A DNA stretch of 16,505 bases from an uncultured Erysipelotrichaceae bacterium. GTDB taxonomy: Bacteria > Bacillota_I > Bacilli_A > RF39 > UBA660. The notes below the pieces were generated by a model, which had not been told where the DNA came from, ran no database searches, and was given only the letters and a program-made list of their open reading frames with translations. Location: positions 1 through 16,505 of the forward strand of contig CACZOV010000041.1 in assembly GCA_902782915.1 (NCBI GenBank). Reading direction: 5' to 3'. Position numbers and translations under genes: made by a program. Shown in pieces: positions 6,408 through 13,554 of this stretch. Positions within the stretch are counted from its first letter, which is position 1; every line of letters starts with the position of its first letter.

Positions 6408-7563
6408 TTTTGAAAAAATAATAAAAAAAGAAAGATTACAGATTCCAAATTATAATAAGGAAAATATTATTGATGTAGTCAGACTAGTTTATAATTATTG
6501 TGGAATGAATTATAAAGAAACATCTAGTATGAAAAAATTAAAACAGTATATTATAAATAAAAAACACATTGTTCTAATTCTCGTTGATGGCATGGGATCA
6601 GATTTGTTAAACAAAATGCCCAATAAAGGATTATTTTATAATAATAAGAAGACGGATATACAAACTGTTTTTCCAACAGCGACGGGGTGTGTATTAACAT
6701 CTGTTGCAACAGCAAAATATCCATCGAGTACAGGCATTTTTGGGTGGTATGGATATAATAAAATTCTTGATTTAAATTATTATACCTTATTGACAAAAGA
6801 AAGAAAAAGCAATGATGATTTAAAAATTAATTTAAAAAAAATATTTAAACATCAAGGAGTATTAAATAACCTTAAAAGAAAAACTAATGTAATTCAACCT
6901 AATCACTTATTGAATAGTCAATATACAAGATTTTTCTTTTCAGATGAAATAAGAAAAGGATATAGTGACTATGATGAGATGATAGAACTAATTAAAAAAG
7001 ACATTAATAGTGAGGAATCAACTTTTACGTATTTATACATTCCATTTGTTGATACACTAGAACATCAAAATAGTCCGTATAGTGAAATTGTTTATGACGA
7101 GGTTTCTAAAATAGAAAAAAGTATACAAAAGTTAACGCCATTAAGTCATGATACTGAAATAATTGTCATTGCTGATCATGGTCAAATACCTGTTAATGAA
7201 TTAGTATATATGGATTTAAATAAATATGATAAATATTTTTATGCATATCCAGCAATTGACACTGGAACAAGTACTTTTTATATAAAAAAAGGCATGGAGA
7301 AACAATTTGAAAAAGAATTTAGAAAAGATTTTGATGATAAATTGCTTCTCTTTAGAAAAGAAGACTTTATTGAAAATAAAATGTTTGGTAAAAGAATGAC
7401 AAAATATGCTAATGATTCTTTAGGTGAATATATTAGTTTATGTAAAAAAAATATAGCATTTTATAGTGAATATAATGAAGCAAATGTTTCTATTAAAGGA
7501 AATCATACAGGATTATCAAGTGAAGAATTAATAATACCCTTAATCGTTTTAAATAATAATTAA
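6397..7563 (+). CDS. Type I phosphodiesterase / nucleotide pyrophosphatase (alkaline phosphatase superfamily)
   Basis: A soluble 388-residue protein with the metal-binding framework of PF01663-type enzymes: Asp64 in VLILVDGMG; a threonine nucleophile candidate in TVFPTATG (Thr94 or Thr96); the Asp/His pair in PFVDTLEHQ; DH in IIVIADHGQ; and a final His in KGNHTGLSS. Such enzymes hydrolyse phosphodiester or pyrophosphate bonds in nucleotides and related compounds. No signal peptide or membrane segment is seen, so it should act in the cytoplasm. It overlaps the dipeptidase gene by 11 bases, has AAAAGGAG at 6384-6391 as ribosome site, and closes the operon before a strong terminator. Next to two adenylate-forming domains, cleavage of an AMP-linked intermediate or product is a reasonable but unproven guess. 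Confidence 0.8.
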   Translation: MENSFEKIIKKERLQIPNYNKENIIDVVRLVYNYCGMNYKETSSMKKLKQYIINKKHIVLILVDGMGSDLLNKMPNKGLFYNNKKTDIQTVFPTATGCVLTSVATAKYPSSTGIFGWYGYNKILDLNYYTLLTKERKSNDDLKINLKKIFKHQGVLNNLKRKTNVIQPNHLLNSQYTRFFFSDEIRKGYSDYDEMIELIKKDINSEESTFTYLYIPFVDTLEHQNSPYSEIVYDEVSKIEKSIQKLTPLSHDTEIIVIADHGQIPVNELVYMDLNKYDKYFYAYPAIDTGTSTFYIKKGMEKQFEKEFRKDFDDKLLLFRKEDFIENKMFGKRMTKYANDSLGEYISLCKKNIAFYSEYNEANVSIKGNHTGLSSEELIIPLIVLNNN

Positions 7564-7601
7564 TTTAATAACATTTTAAATGAATTTTAGGAAATAATAT
7601 T

Positions 7602-7631
7602 ACAAGAGAAGATAATGATTCTCTTGTTTTT
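7602..7631 (+). terminator. Intrinsic terminator of the adenylate-enzyme operon
   Basis: ACAAGAGAA (7602-7610) and TTCTCTTGT (7619-7627) form a perfect 9-bp stem with an 8-base loop, followed by a T run at 7627-7631. It lies 38 bases after the last stop codon of the operon. Confidence 0.8.
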
Positions 7632-7860
7632 ATATTATGTAAATGATAGAATAATAGACGAAATGACTTTTTGTACTGCTTAGCGTAATTTGGTACAGAA
7701 AATAAAATTTGTGACTTTTTGCAATTTTTATTCGTCTCCATAGTTTTTGACTATGTCATAATATTATGGGGACGAATTTTGAAACGAATTTAGAGGTTAC
7801 AGGTGATTCTTTTTGAAAAATAAAAAAGTCACAACAATACAAAAAAAGGAGGGGAATATT
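7632..7860. other. Intergenic stretch before uvrB
   Basis: No gene is seen. The stretch holds a strong imperfect hairpin (7730-7777), a weaker inverted repeat around TTTTTGTAC (near 7669-7677) and GTACAGAAAA (near 7693-7702), and the uvrB ribosome site at about 7847-7855. No LexA/DinR-type SOS box (GAAC-N4-GTTC) is visible in front of uvrB, and no convincing sigma-A promoter could be picked. The sequence may contain a decayed palindromic element. Confidence 0.45.
7730..7777. repeat. Imperfect inverted repeat upstream of uvrB
   Basis: ATTCGTCTCCATA (7730-7742) pairs with TATGGGGACGAAT (7765-7777) with a single G-T wobble. Inside it CATAGT (7739-7744) can alternatively pair with ACTATG (7750-7755). 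There is no T run after the right arm, so termination is unlikely. It could be an operator, a structured leader or the remains of a mobile element. Confidence 0.5.
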
Positions 7861-9816
7861 ATGTTTAAAATTCATTCAAAATTTACGCCAGCTGGCGATC
7901 AACCACAGGCAATAGATGAGTTAGTTAAAGGGGTAAATGATGGGAAAAAACATCAAGTTTTACTTGGCGCAACAGGTACAGGAAAGACATTCACAATAGC
8001 AAATGTTATAGCAGAAATTGGTAAACCAACGCTCGTTCTTGCACACAATAAAACGCTAGCTGGGCAGTTGTACTCTGAACTAAAGGAGATCTTCCCTGAG
8101 GATCATGTTTGCTATTTTGTATCATACTATGATTATTATCAACCTGAAGCATATGTCCCATCAAGTGATACTTACATTGAAAAAGATGCTCAAATAAATG
8201 ATGAAATAGATGAATTAAGACATTATGCTACAAGTTCACTTTTGTCATTTGATGATGTTATTGTAGTTGCAAGTGTCTCTTGTATATATGGGATAGGAGA
8301 AGTATCAGAATATGAAAATAAGACTTTAACATTAAGTGTAGGAGACTCTGTTGAAAGAAATAAAATTATGTTAAAACTTGTTGATATGTTATTTGAACGA
8401 AATGAACTTGATTTTAAAAGAGGAACTTTTAGAGTTAGGGGTGATACTTTAGAAATAATTCCAGCATCAGAACATTCTCATGGACTTAGAATAGAGTTTT
8501 TTGGAGATGAAATTGATCGAATTAGTGAAATTGATGTCTTAACTGGAGCTATTTTAAATAACAAGAAAAGTGTTACTATTTTCCCAGCTAGTCACTTTGT
8601 TACAAATGATGAAAAATTAAAACAAGCTGTTTCAAATATTAAAGAAGAATTAAAGACGCGAATTGAGTATTTTAATGAAAATAATAAACCACTTGAAGCA
8701 GAAAGAATAAGAGAAAGAACTAATTATGATATGGAAATGCTTCTTGAAACAGGTTTTTGCCATGGAATTGAAAACTATTCAAGACATATAGCTTTAAAAG
8801 GACCAGGAGAAACGCCTACTTGTTTACTTGATTTCTTTAAAAAAGATTATCTTTTGGTAATTGATGAAAGTCATGTAACAATTCCCCAAATTAGAGGAAT
8901 GTATAATGGTGATAGAGCAAGGAAAATGAATCTGGTTGAATATGGATTTAGACTTCCAAGTGCTCTTGATAATAGACCTTTAAAATTTTCTGAATTTGAA
9001 TCAAAATTAAATCAAGTTATTTATGTTTCAGCAACTCCAGGAGAATATGAACTTGGTTTAACAAATAATCAATTTATAGAACAAATTATAAGACCAACAG
9101 GACTTCTTGATCCAAGTATAGAAATAAGACCTTCAATGGGGCAAATAGAAGATTTGGTTGGAGAAATAAATGATAGAATAGAAAAAAACGAAAGAGTATT
9201 AGTAACTACACTTACTATCAGAATGTCAGAAGAATTAACTAATTATTTAAAACAATTAGATATAAAAGTTGCATATTTGCACTCTGAGATTAAAACTCTA
9301 GAAAGAATGAAAATAATAAGAGATCTAAGGCTTGGAACATATGATGTACTTGTTGGAATTAATTTGTTAAGAGAAGGACTCGATATTCCTGAAGTAAGTC
9401 TTATTGCAATTATAGATGCCGATAAGGAAGGATTTTTAAGGAGCTCTCGAAGTCTTATTCAAACAATTGGAAGATGTGCTCGAAATGAGCATGGCCATGT
9501 AATTTTATATGCAGATAAAGTAACAGATAGTATGGATTATGCCATGAAAGAAACTATGAGACGAAGACATATTCAAATGGAATATAATAAGGTTCATGGT
9601 ATTACACCTAAAACTATTCAAAAAGAAATTCGAGATCTAATTTCTAATATGGACGATCGAGAAGAAAAACGTGAAAAGCAAAAACTAAGTAAAAAAGATA
9701 AATTAAGTATGATTGCAAGAATTGAAGAAGAAATGAAAGAAGCAGCAAAAAATCTTGATTTTGAACATGCTATGGAGTTACGTGATGTATTATTTGAGAT
9801 GAAGAGTGAATTATGA
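7861..9816 (+). CDS. uvrB: UvrABC excision nuclease subunit B
   Basis: Damage-verifying helicase-like subunit of nucleotide excision repair, working with UvrA and UvrC. With the ATG at 7861 the protein has 651 residues and opens with the family-typical [19 protein letters not shown] frame open further upstream to a TTG at 7813 would add 16 non-conserved residues, whereas AAAAGGAGGGG at 7845-7855 fits the ATG. Walker A is GATGTGKT (36-43). The beta-hairpin region follows with [20 protein letters not shown], then the DESH helicase motif, and a C-terminal UVR domain ([20 protein letters not shown]) that contacts UvrC. uvrA is not next to it, unlike in many Firmicutes; a radical SAM gene overlaps its stop instead. 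Confidence 0.97.
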   Translation: MFKIHSKFTPAGDQPQAIDELVKGVNDGKKHQVLLGATGTGKTFTIANVIAEIGKPTLVLAHNKTLAGQLYSELKEIFPEDHVCYFVSYYDYYQPEAYVPSSDTYIEKDAQINDEIDELRHYATSSLLSFDDVIVVASVSCIYGIGEVSEYENKTLTLSVGDSVERNKIMLKLVDMLFERNELDFKRGTFRVRGDTLEIIPASEHSHGLRIEFFGDEIDRISEIDVLTGAILNNKKSVTIFPASHFVTNDEKLKQAVSNIKEELKTRIEYFNENNKPLEAERIRERTNYDMEMLLETGFCHGIENYSRHIALKGPGETPTCLLDFFKKDYLLVIDESHVTIPQIRGMYNGDRARKMNLVEYGFRLPSALDNRPLKFSEFESKLNQVIYVSATPGEYELGLTNNQFIEQIIRPTGLLDPSIEIRPSMGQIEDLVGEINDRIEKNERVLVTTLTIRMSEELTNYLKQLDIKVAYLHSEIKTLERMKIIRDLRLGTYDVLVGINLLREGLDIPEVSLIAIIDADKEGFLRSSRSLIQTIGRCARNEHGHVILYADKVTDSMDYAMKETMRRRHIQMEYNKVHGITPKTIQKEIRDLISNMDDREEKREKQKLSKKDKLSMIARIEEEMKEAAKNLDFEHAMELRDVLFEMKSEL

Positions 9817-10676
9817 GATTTAAAAAGATTTATGTGGAAATAACAAATAAATGTAATCTTAATTGTTCTTTTTGTAGTAAAGATAATCGAGAATTAAAAG
9901 AACTTAATTTAGAAGAATTTTCTATTATTTTACAAAAAATAAAACCTTTTACAAATACAATTTATTTACATGTAAAAGGGGAACCTCTTCTTCATTCTAA
10001 ATTAGAAAAAATTCTTTATTTAACTAAAAAATATCAAATTAATGTAAAAATTACAACTAATGGAACTTTGTTAAGAGAAAAATATAATATTTTAAAAAAA
10101 TTTGATAATATAAAACAAATTAATATTTCACTTCATTCTGAAAATAATAAAAAAAATTATTTTCTTGATGTATTTGAAATAAGTAATTTATTATCTGAAA
10201 GTATTCCTATCGTTTATCGTATTTGGACTCTTAATAGTTTAACTTTAAATAAATTATCCACAAAAATTGTGGATAAAATTATTAATTACTATAAGTTAGA
10301 TAATTCATTTATAGAAAAAGTTAAGATTCAAAAGAATATTAAAATTAAAAAAAATATTTATTTAGATAAAGACAATGAATTTGTTTGGCCAGAAAGTACA
10401 GAGAAAAATAATAATGAATTTGGTAGTTGTCTTGGGACAAGAAGTCATATAGCAATTCTTGTAAATGGTGATGTAGTTCCATGTTGTTTGGACAGTAAGG
10501 GAATATTAAAACTTGGAAATATCTTTGATAATAATTTAGATTTTATATTAAAAAATCCTTTATTTATAAATATTAATAAAGGATTTAGTGAACAAAGATT
10601 AGTATGTAATTTATGTCGAAATTGTAATTATAGAGTTCAGAAATTTAAGTGTAATAAAAAAGAATCTAAAAAATAA
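9813..10676 (+). CDS. Radical SAM protein with SPASM-like C-terminal cysteines
   Basis: A 287-residue radical SAM enzyme. The [4Fe-4S]/SAM motif is CNLNCSFC (Cys14, Cys18, Cys21), followed by the GEP SAM-contact motif at 56-58 and TTNG at 81-84. A second cysteine group (Cys206, Cys224, Cys225, Cys265, Cys268, Cys271) with the phrase [10 protein letters not shown] resembles the SPASM/twitch auxiliary cluster domain. That domain occurs in peptide-modifying enzymes, sulfatase maturases and tRNA- or cofactor-modifying enzymes. It overlaps uvrB by ATGA, so it is co-translated with it. No precursor-peptide gene is seen nearby and the substrate is unknown. The gene is even richer in A and T than uvrB, with runs of Asn, Lys and Ile. 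Family assignment is firm, role open. Confidence 0.85.
   Translation: MRFKKIYVEITNKCNLNCSFCSKDNRELKELNLEEFSIILQKIKPFTNTIYLHVKGEPLLHSKLEKILYLTKKYQINVKITTNGTLLREKYNILKKFDNIKQINISLHSENNKKNYFLDVFEISNLLSESIPIVYRIWTLNSLTLNKLSTKIVDKIINYYKLDNSFIEKVKIQKNIKIKKNIYLDKDNEFVWPESTEKNNNEFGSCLGTRSHIAILVNGDVVPCCLDSKGILKLGNIFDNNLDFILKNPLFININKGFSEQRLVCNLCRNCNYRVQKFKCNKKESKK
10254..10276. other. Two perfect inverted DnaA boxes inside the radical SAM gene
   Basis: TTATCCACA (10254-10262) and TGTGGATAA (10268-10276) are both exact matches to the DnaA box consensus shared by E. coli and B. subtilis, in inverted orientation. Together they form a 10-bp perfect palindrome with an AAA centre. The site lies within coding sequence (codons for LSTKIVDK). 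It may be a DnaA-binding/titration site or a coincidence; no AT-rich unwinding element or further box cluster was noticed around it. Confidence 0.4.
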
Positions 10677-10695
10677 TTCTTTAGATATCTTTTTT
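10656..10695. terminator. Bidirectional terminator between convergent genes
   Basis: AAAAAAGAATCTAAA (10656-10670) pairs with TTTAGATATCTTTTTT (10680-10695) with one bulged base, giving an A-run/T-run flanked stem usable from both strands. It spans the end of the radical SAM gene and reaches the stop codon of the minus-strand membrane protein gene, so the two transcription units share it. Confidence 0.65.
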
Positions 10696-11098
10696 ATTTC
10701 ATTTTTTTATTGATTTCTTTTGTGTTTTTCCAAATACTTAAGAGTATAAGAGCCCATTCATAGATTACTCTTACAATTACATTTCCAAGTACTAGATATA
10801 ATAGGAAAACTAAGAAATGAACGCTAATGTAATTAAATGATGTTAAAGTAATTAATAATGCTAAAAAAATGTAAGTTACTTTTAAAATAGGTTCTATTAG
10901 CATTTCTTGAAAATTTAGAAAGCTTTTTAGCCAAGTAAGAAATTTATTTGGGTATTCTTGTTTTGATTTTACAAACATAAAATAAACTAAAAAAGCTCCG
11001 ATTATAGCAAGAATAAATGAAATAATTGTCCAAACTCCTGATCCTGTACTTGAAGTTAGACTATTTAGTCCACTACCATAACCATACGTATTATACAT
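10694..11098 (-). CDS. DUF4282-like membrane protein
   Basis: A small membrane protein of 134 residues. Counting from the ATG at 11098-11096, a Gly/Ser/Tyr-rich N-terminus (MYNTYGYGSGLNS) leads into a hydrophobic segment at about residues 22-43 (VWTIISFILAIIGAFLVYFM). A short basic/aromatic linker and two more membrane segments (about 72-90 and 93-118) follow, then an end with KNTKEI. The pattern of two C-terminal helices closing in E...xxxNTxEI fits DUF4282. The start was chosen because AAGGAG lies at 11104-11109; a GTG 15 bases upstream would overlap this ribosome site. Function of the family is unknown. It is divergent from spoVAC and convergent with the radical SAM gene, so it is a single-gene unit. 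Confidence 0.65.
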   Translation of the reverse strand: MYNTYGYGSGLNSLTSSTGSGVWTIISFILAIIGAFLVYFMFVKSKQEYPNKFLTWLKSFLNFQEMLIEPILKVTYIFLALLITLTSFNYISVHFLVFLLYLVLGNVIVRVIYEWALILLSIWKNTKEINKKMK

Positions 11099-11180
11099 AA
11101 AAACTCCTTTCACTTATATAATATCACAAATACCTCTTCTTGAAAATAATATAAATTATTATTTTATATTTTTTAAAAAA

Positions 11181-11669
11181 ATGTATAAAAACTTCGAATA
11201 TTTTCATAATAAAAATGGTGATAGTGTGGAAAAAAAACTATATAACAAGTTAGTTATGACTCATAAGCCTATAGAACATCGTGGACAAAATGCTTTTATA
11301 GCATTTATGGTAGGTGGACTTGTTGGTGTTATAGGACAACTACTTGTTGATTTTTATTCTTATTATTTAGGATTATCAACAAATGATGCAGCAGTATTTA
11401 TGATGATTACTTTAATTTTTTTAGCAAGTTTATTTACAGCTTTAGGATTTTTTGATAAGTGGGTTAAATTTGCAAGATGTGGACTTATTATTCCTATAAC
11501 TGGATTTGCTCATTCAATGACTTCTGCTGCTATTGAATATAAAAAAGAAGGATTTGTAACAGGGCTTGGTGCCAATATGTTTAAATTAGCTGGAACTGTT
11601 ATTATATATGGGGTAGTATCTGCATATATTTTTGGATTTATTAGGCTTATTATCTTAGGAGGTGTGTAA
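11181..11669 (+). CDS. spoVAC: Stage V sporulation protein AC
   Basis: Membrane subunit of the SpoVA channel that moves Ca-dipicolinic acid into the developing spore and releases it at germination; in B. subtilis SpoVAC behaves as a mechanosensitive pore. Four or so hydrophobic segments are visible. The signature regions are AFIAFMVGGLVGVIGQLL, the GFAHSMTSAAIEYKKEGF segment and ANMFKLAGTVIIYGVVSAYI. The longest frame (162 residues) begins at an ATG lacking a ribosome site. Starting at GTG 11226, preceded by GGTGA, gives 147 residues and an N-terminus that lines up with known SpoVAC lengths, and it would sit just after the possible forespore promoter. The longest form is given here because the start is not settled. 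It overlaps spoVAD by one base. Confidence 0.92.
   Translation: MYKNFEYFHNKNGDSVEKKLYNKLVMTHKPIEHRGQNAFIAFMVGGLVGVIGQLLVDFYSYYLGLSTNDAAVFMMITLIFLASLFTALGFFDKWVKFARCGLIIPITGFAHSMTSAAIEYKKEGFVTGLGANMFKLAGTVIIYGVVSAYIFGFIRLIILGGV
11182..11211 (+). promoter_or_regulatory. Possible sigma-G/F-type promoter of the spoVA operon
   Basis: TGTATA (11182-11187) is followed after 17 bases by CATAATA (11205-11211), which fits the forespore sigma pattern (-35 TGnATA, -10 CATnnTA). In B. subtilis the spoVA operon is transcribed by sigma-G in the forespore. If this is the promoter it lies inside the longest open frame of spoVAC, implying that translation starts downstream (GTG 11226 or ATG 11256). Confidence 0.4.
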
Positions 11670-12661
11670 TGACAACTAAGTATAAAAATGTTTATATAAA
11701 AGGATCATCAACTGTTGTCGGTCCATATGAAGCAAATGGCCCTTTAAGTAAAAGATTTGATAAAAAATATTCTGATATGTATTTTGGTGAAGATAGTTTA
11801 GAGCGTGCTGAATTAAAACTTATGTCTGAAAGCTGTAGTATTGCCTTAAAAAAAAGTAATTTAACTAAAGATGATATTAATTTATTTATAGCTGGAGACT
11901 TACAAAATCAAATTACAGCAAGTTCTTATACTGCTTTAAATTTAAAATTACCATTTCTTGGTATTTATACTGCTTGTGCAACTAATACAGAAGGACTTGC
12001 TATTGCATCAAATTTTATAGAAAGTAAAATTTGTAATAATGTTTTAGTTAGTGTTAGTAGTCATAATATGGTATCAGAAAAACAATTTAGAAATCCGACT
12101 GAGTATGGTGCTCCAAAGCCTGGAACATCCACTTTTACCGCAACAGGTGGAGCTGCTTGTATTTTAACAAATGAAAAAAGCAAGATTCGAATAGAAAGTT
12201 CAACGATAGGGATACCTCAAGACTACTTTCAAACTGATCCAATGAATATGGGAAGTGTTATGGCTCCAGCAGCTGCGGATACAATTAATCGTCATTTAAA
12301 AGATTTAGGAAGAACAATTGATTATTATGATCTTATTTTAACTGGTGATTTAGGAGTTTATGGAAAAGAAATTTTAAAAGATTTTATGAAATTAGAATAT
12401 TCTATTGATTTAAAAAATTATAATGATTGTGGTGTCATGTTATATGATTTAGAAAATCAAAAAGATGTACAATCTGGAGGAAGTGGTCCTGTTTGTAGTG
12501 CTCTTGTTATCTATTCAGACATTTTAAAAAAACTTGAGAGAAAGGAATTAAAAAGAGTTTTATATGTAGCAACTGGTGCTTTATTTAATCCTTCAATGGT
12601 ATTTCAAAAAGAACATATTTTAAGTATAGCAAATGCTATTAGTTTGGAGGTAGTAGAATGA
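11669..12661 (+). CDS. spoVAD: Stage V sporulation protein AD
   Basis: Soluble, thiolase-fold protein that binds dipicolinic acid and docks on the SpoVAC/AE membrane subunits. The protein has 330 residues, the normal family length. It carries the thiolase-like nucleophile region GIYTACATNTEGLA and later conserved stretches (GGAACILTNE, GDLGVYGKE, GGSGPVCSALV). In SpoVAD the fold is used for ligand binding rather than catalysis. The start ATG follows TAGGAGGTG and overlaps the spoVAC stop (TAATG); the end overlaps spoVAE as ATGA, so all three proteins are coupled. Confidence 0.96.
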   Translation: MTTKYKNVYIKGSSTVVGPYEANGPLSKRFDKKYSDMYFGEDSLERAELKLMSESCSIALKKSNLTKDDINLFIAGDLQNQITASSYTALNLKLPFLGIYTACATNTEGLAIASNFIESKICNNVLVSVSSHNMVSEKQFRNPTEYGAPKPGTSTFTATGGAACILTNEKSKIRIESSTIGIPQDYFQTDPMNMGSVMAPAAADTINRHLKDLGRTIDYYDLILTGDLGVYGKEILKDFMKLEYSIDLKNYNDCGVMLYDLENQKDVQSGGSGPVCSALVIYSDILKKLERKELKRVLYVATGALFNPSMVFQKEHILSIANAISLEVVE

Positions 12662-13008
12662 TCTATATTTATTCATTTTTATTTGCAGGATTTGTTTCTA
12701 TGTTAGGTCAATTTATTCTTGATAATACCAAACTTACTCCTGGACATATAACTAGTTTATTTGTAATTATTGGATCATCTCTTGATATTTTTAATATTTA
12801 TGATTTAATTGTTTCTCATGTTGGAGCAGGAGCTTTGGTACCTATTACTTCATTTGGTCATTTACTAATTCATGGAGGACTTGTAAGAGCACATGATTTA
12901 GGATTTATAGGCCTTGCAATGGGTGTATTTGATTTAACAGCCTCTGGTATTACTTCAGCAATATTCTTTGCTTTTGTATTTTCCTTATTTTTTAAGCCAA
13001 AAGATTAA
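12658..13008 (+). CDS. spoVAE: Stage V sporulation protein AE (AEb type)
   Basis: A 116-residue membrane protein related to SpoVAC and partner of SpoVAC/SpoVAD in the dipicolinate channel. The typical regions are FAGFVSMLGQFILD, HVGAGALVPITSFGHLLIHG and GVFDLTASGITSAIFFAF. Its start overlaps the spoVAD stop by ATGA, with TTGGAGG upstream. No spoVAA, spoVAB, spoVAEa or spoVAF is present, so this is the minimal three-gene operon seen in Clostridia and other reduced spore-formers. Confidence 0.95.
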   Translation: MIYIYSFLFAGFVSMLGQFILDNTKLTPGHITSLFVIIGSSLDIFNIYDLIVSHVGAGALVPITSFGHLLIHGGLVRAHDLGFIGLAMGVFDLTASGITSAIFFAFVFSLFFKPKD

Positions 13009-13036
13009 CACTTTTTCTTGTGTTATTCTTTTTTTT
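13006..13036 (+). terminator. Possible terminator after spoVAE
   Basis: TAACAC (13006-13011, including the spoVAE stop) and GTGTTA (13020-13025) form a short 6-bp stem with an 8-base loop, followed by a T-rich run with eight consecutive T at 13029-13036. The stem is weak, but the position and tail fit an intrinsic terminator. Confidence 0.5.
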
Positions 13037-13046
13037 CTATTATAAT
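13018..13046 (+). promoter_or_regulatory. Sigma-A-like promoter for the 157-residue orphan gene
   Basis: TTGTGT (13018-13023) lies 17 bases upstream of a perfect TATAAT (13041-13046). Transcription would begin near 13053, about 16 bases before the ATG at 13069. It overlaps the putative spoVAE terminator. Confidence 0.5.
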
Positions 13047-13068
13047 AAAAAGCAAAGGAAGAACTAAT

Positions 13069-13542
13069 ATGATAAAATATTATAACAAAGAAGTAGATAA
13101 AATATCTTTATATAGTAATTTAATTTTAGAAAAAATTAATTCTAAATTTGAAAACTATTCAGATAAAACTATAAATTTAGAATTTGAAATTCTTGAAAAC
13201 CATTTATTTCTGTTTTTAGAAACTAAGGCAAGTGATTTCAAAATCAGAGAAAAAATTAAAATAAATATTGATCTAAGAGATATATCTTTTTTGTATTTAA
13301 AATTATATGAACTAATGAAAGAAAATTATGTAGAAAGTAAAACTAAATTAATAAATATTTTTAAAAATTATAATTTAAGTAATATAAATAACTTTTTCTT
13401 ACAAATTTATGTTCGTGATCAAAAAGGAACTGAGATAAATTTCTTATTTAATGATTTTGGTTATGAAAGGGAAATTTTAGAAAAAATAGAGTTAGACTGG
13501 ATTAATTTATTAGATGAGAAAAAAGCAAGTAAAAGTCGGTAA
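13069..13542 (+). CDS. Hypothetical protein, 157 residues
   Basis: I do not recognise this protein. It is hydrophilic, rich in Lys, Glu, Asn and Ile, and has no signal peptide, membrane segment or cysteine cluster. Predicted secondary structure would mix helices (LYELMKENYVESKTKLINIF, near the middle) with strands. The frame is open from a TTG at 13018, but the ATG at 13069 is preferred: it follows AAGGAAG at about 13055-13061 and a well-placed promoter. It sits between the spoVA operon and a shared terminator facing the vanY-like gene, with its own promoter, so it need not be a sporulation gene. Confidence 0.6.
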   Translation: MIKYYNKEVDKISLYSNLILEKINSKFENYSDKTINLEFEILENHLFLFLETKASDFKIREKIKINIDLRDISFLYLKLYELMKENYVESKTKLINIFKNYNLSNINNFFLQIYVRDQKGTEINFLFNDFGYEREILEKIELDWINLLDEKKASKSR

Positions 13543-13554
13543 TTTACTTGTTTT
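13526..13554. terminator. Bidirectional terminator between convergent genes
   Basis: CAAGTAAA (13526-13533) and TTTACTTG (13543-13550) form a perfect 8-bp stem. T runs follow it on the plus strand (13551-13554) and, reading the minus strand, on the other side (complement of the A run at 13519-13524). It serves both the orphan gene and the minus-strand peptidase gene, whose stop codon lies within it. Confidence 0.65.

Noticed and set aside
7813..7860. N-terminal extension of UvrB from a TTG start
   Set aside because: The 16 extra residues are lysine-rich and not family-like, while the ATG at 7861 has an AAAAGGAGGGG site and gives the canonical N-terminus.
13018..13068. Upstream TTG start for the orphan 157-residue gene
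   Set aside because: The extra codons overlap the promoter and terminator T run, and the TTG has no ribosome site, whereas ATG 13069 has one.
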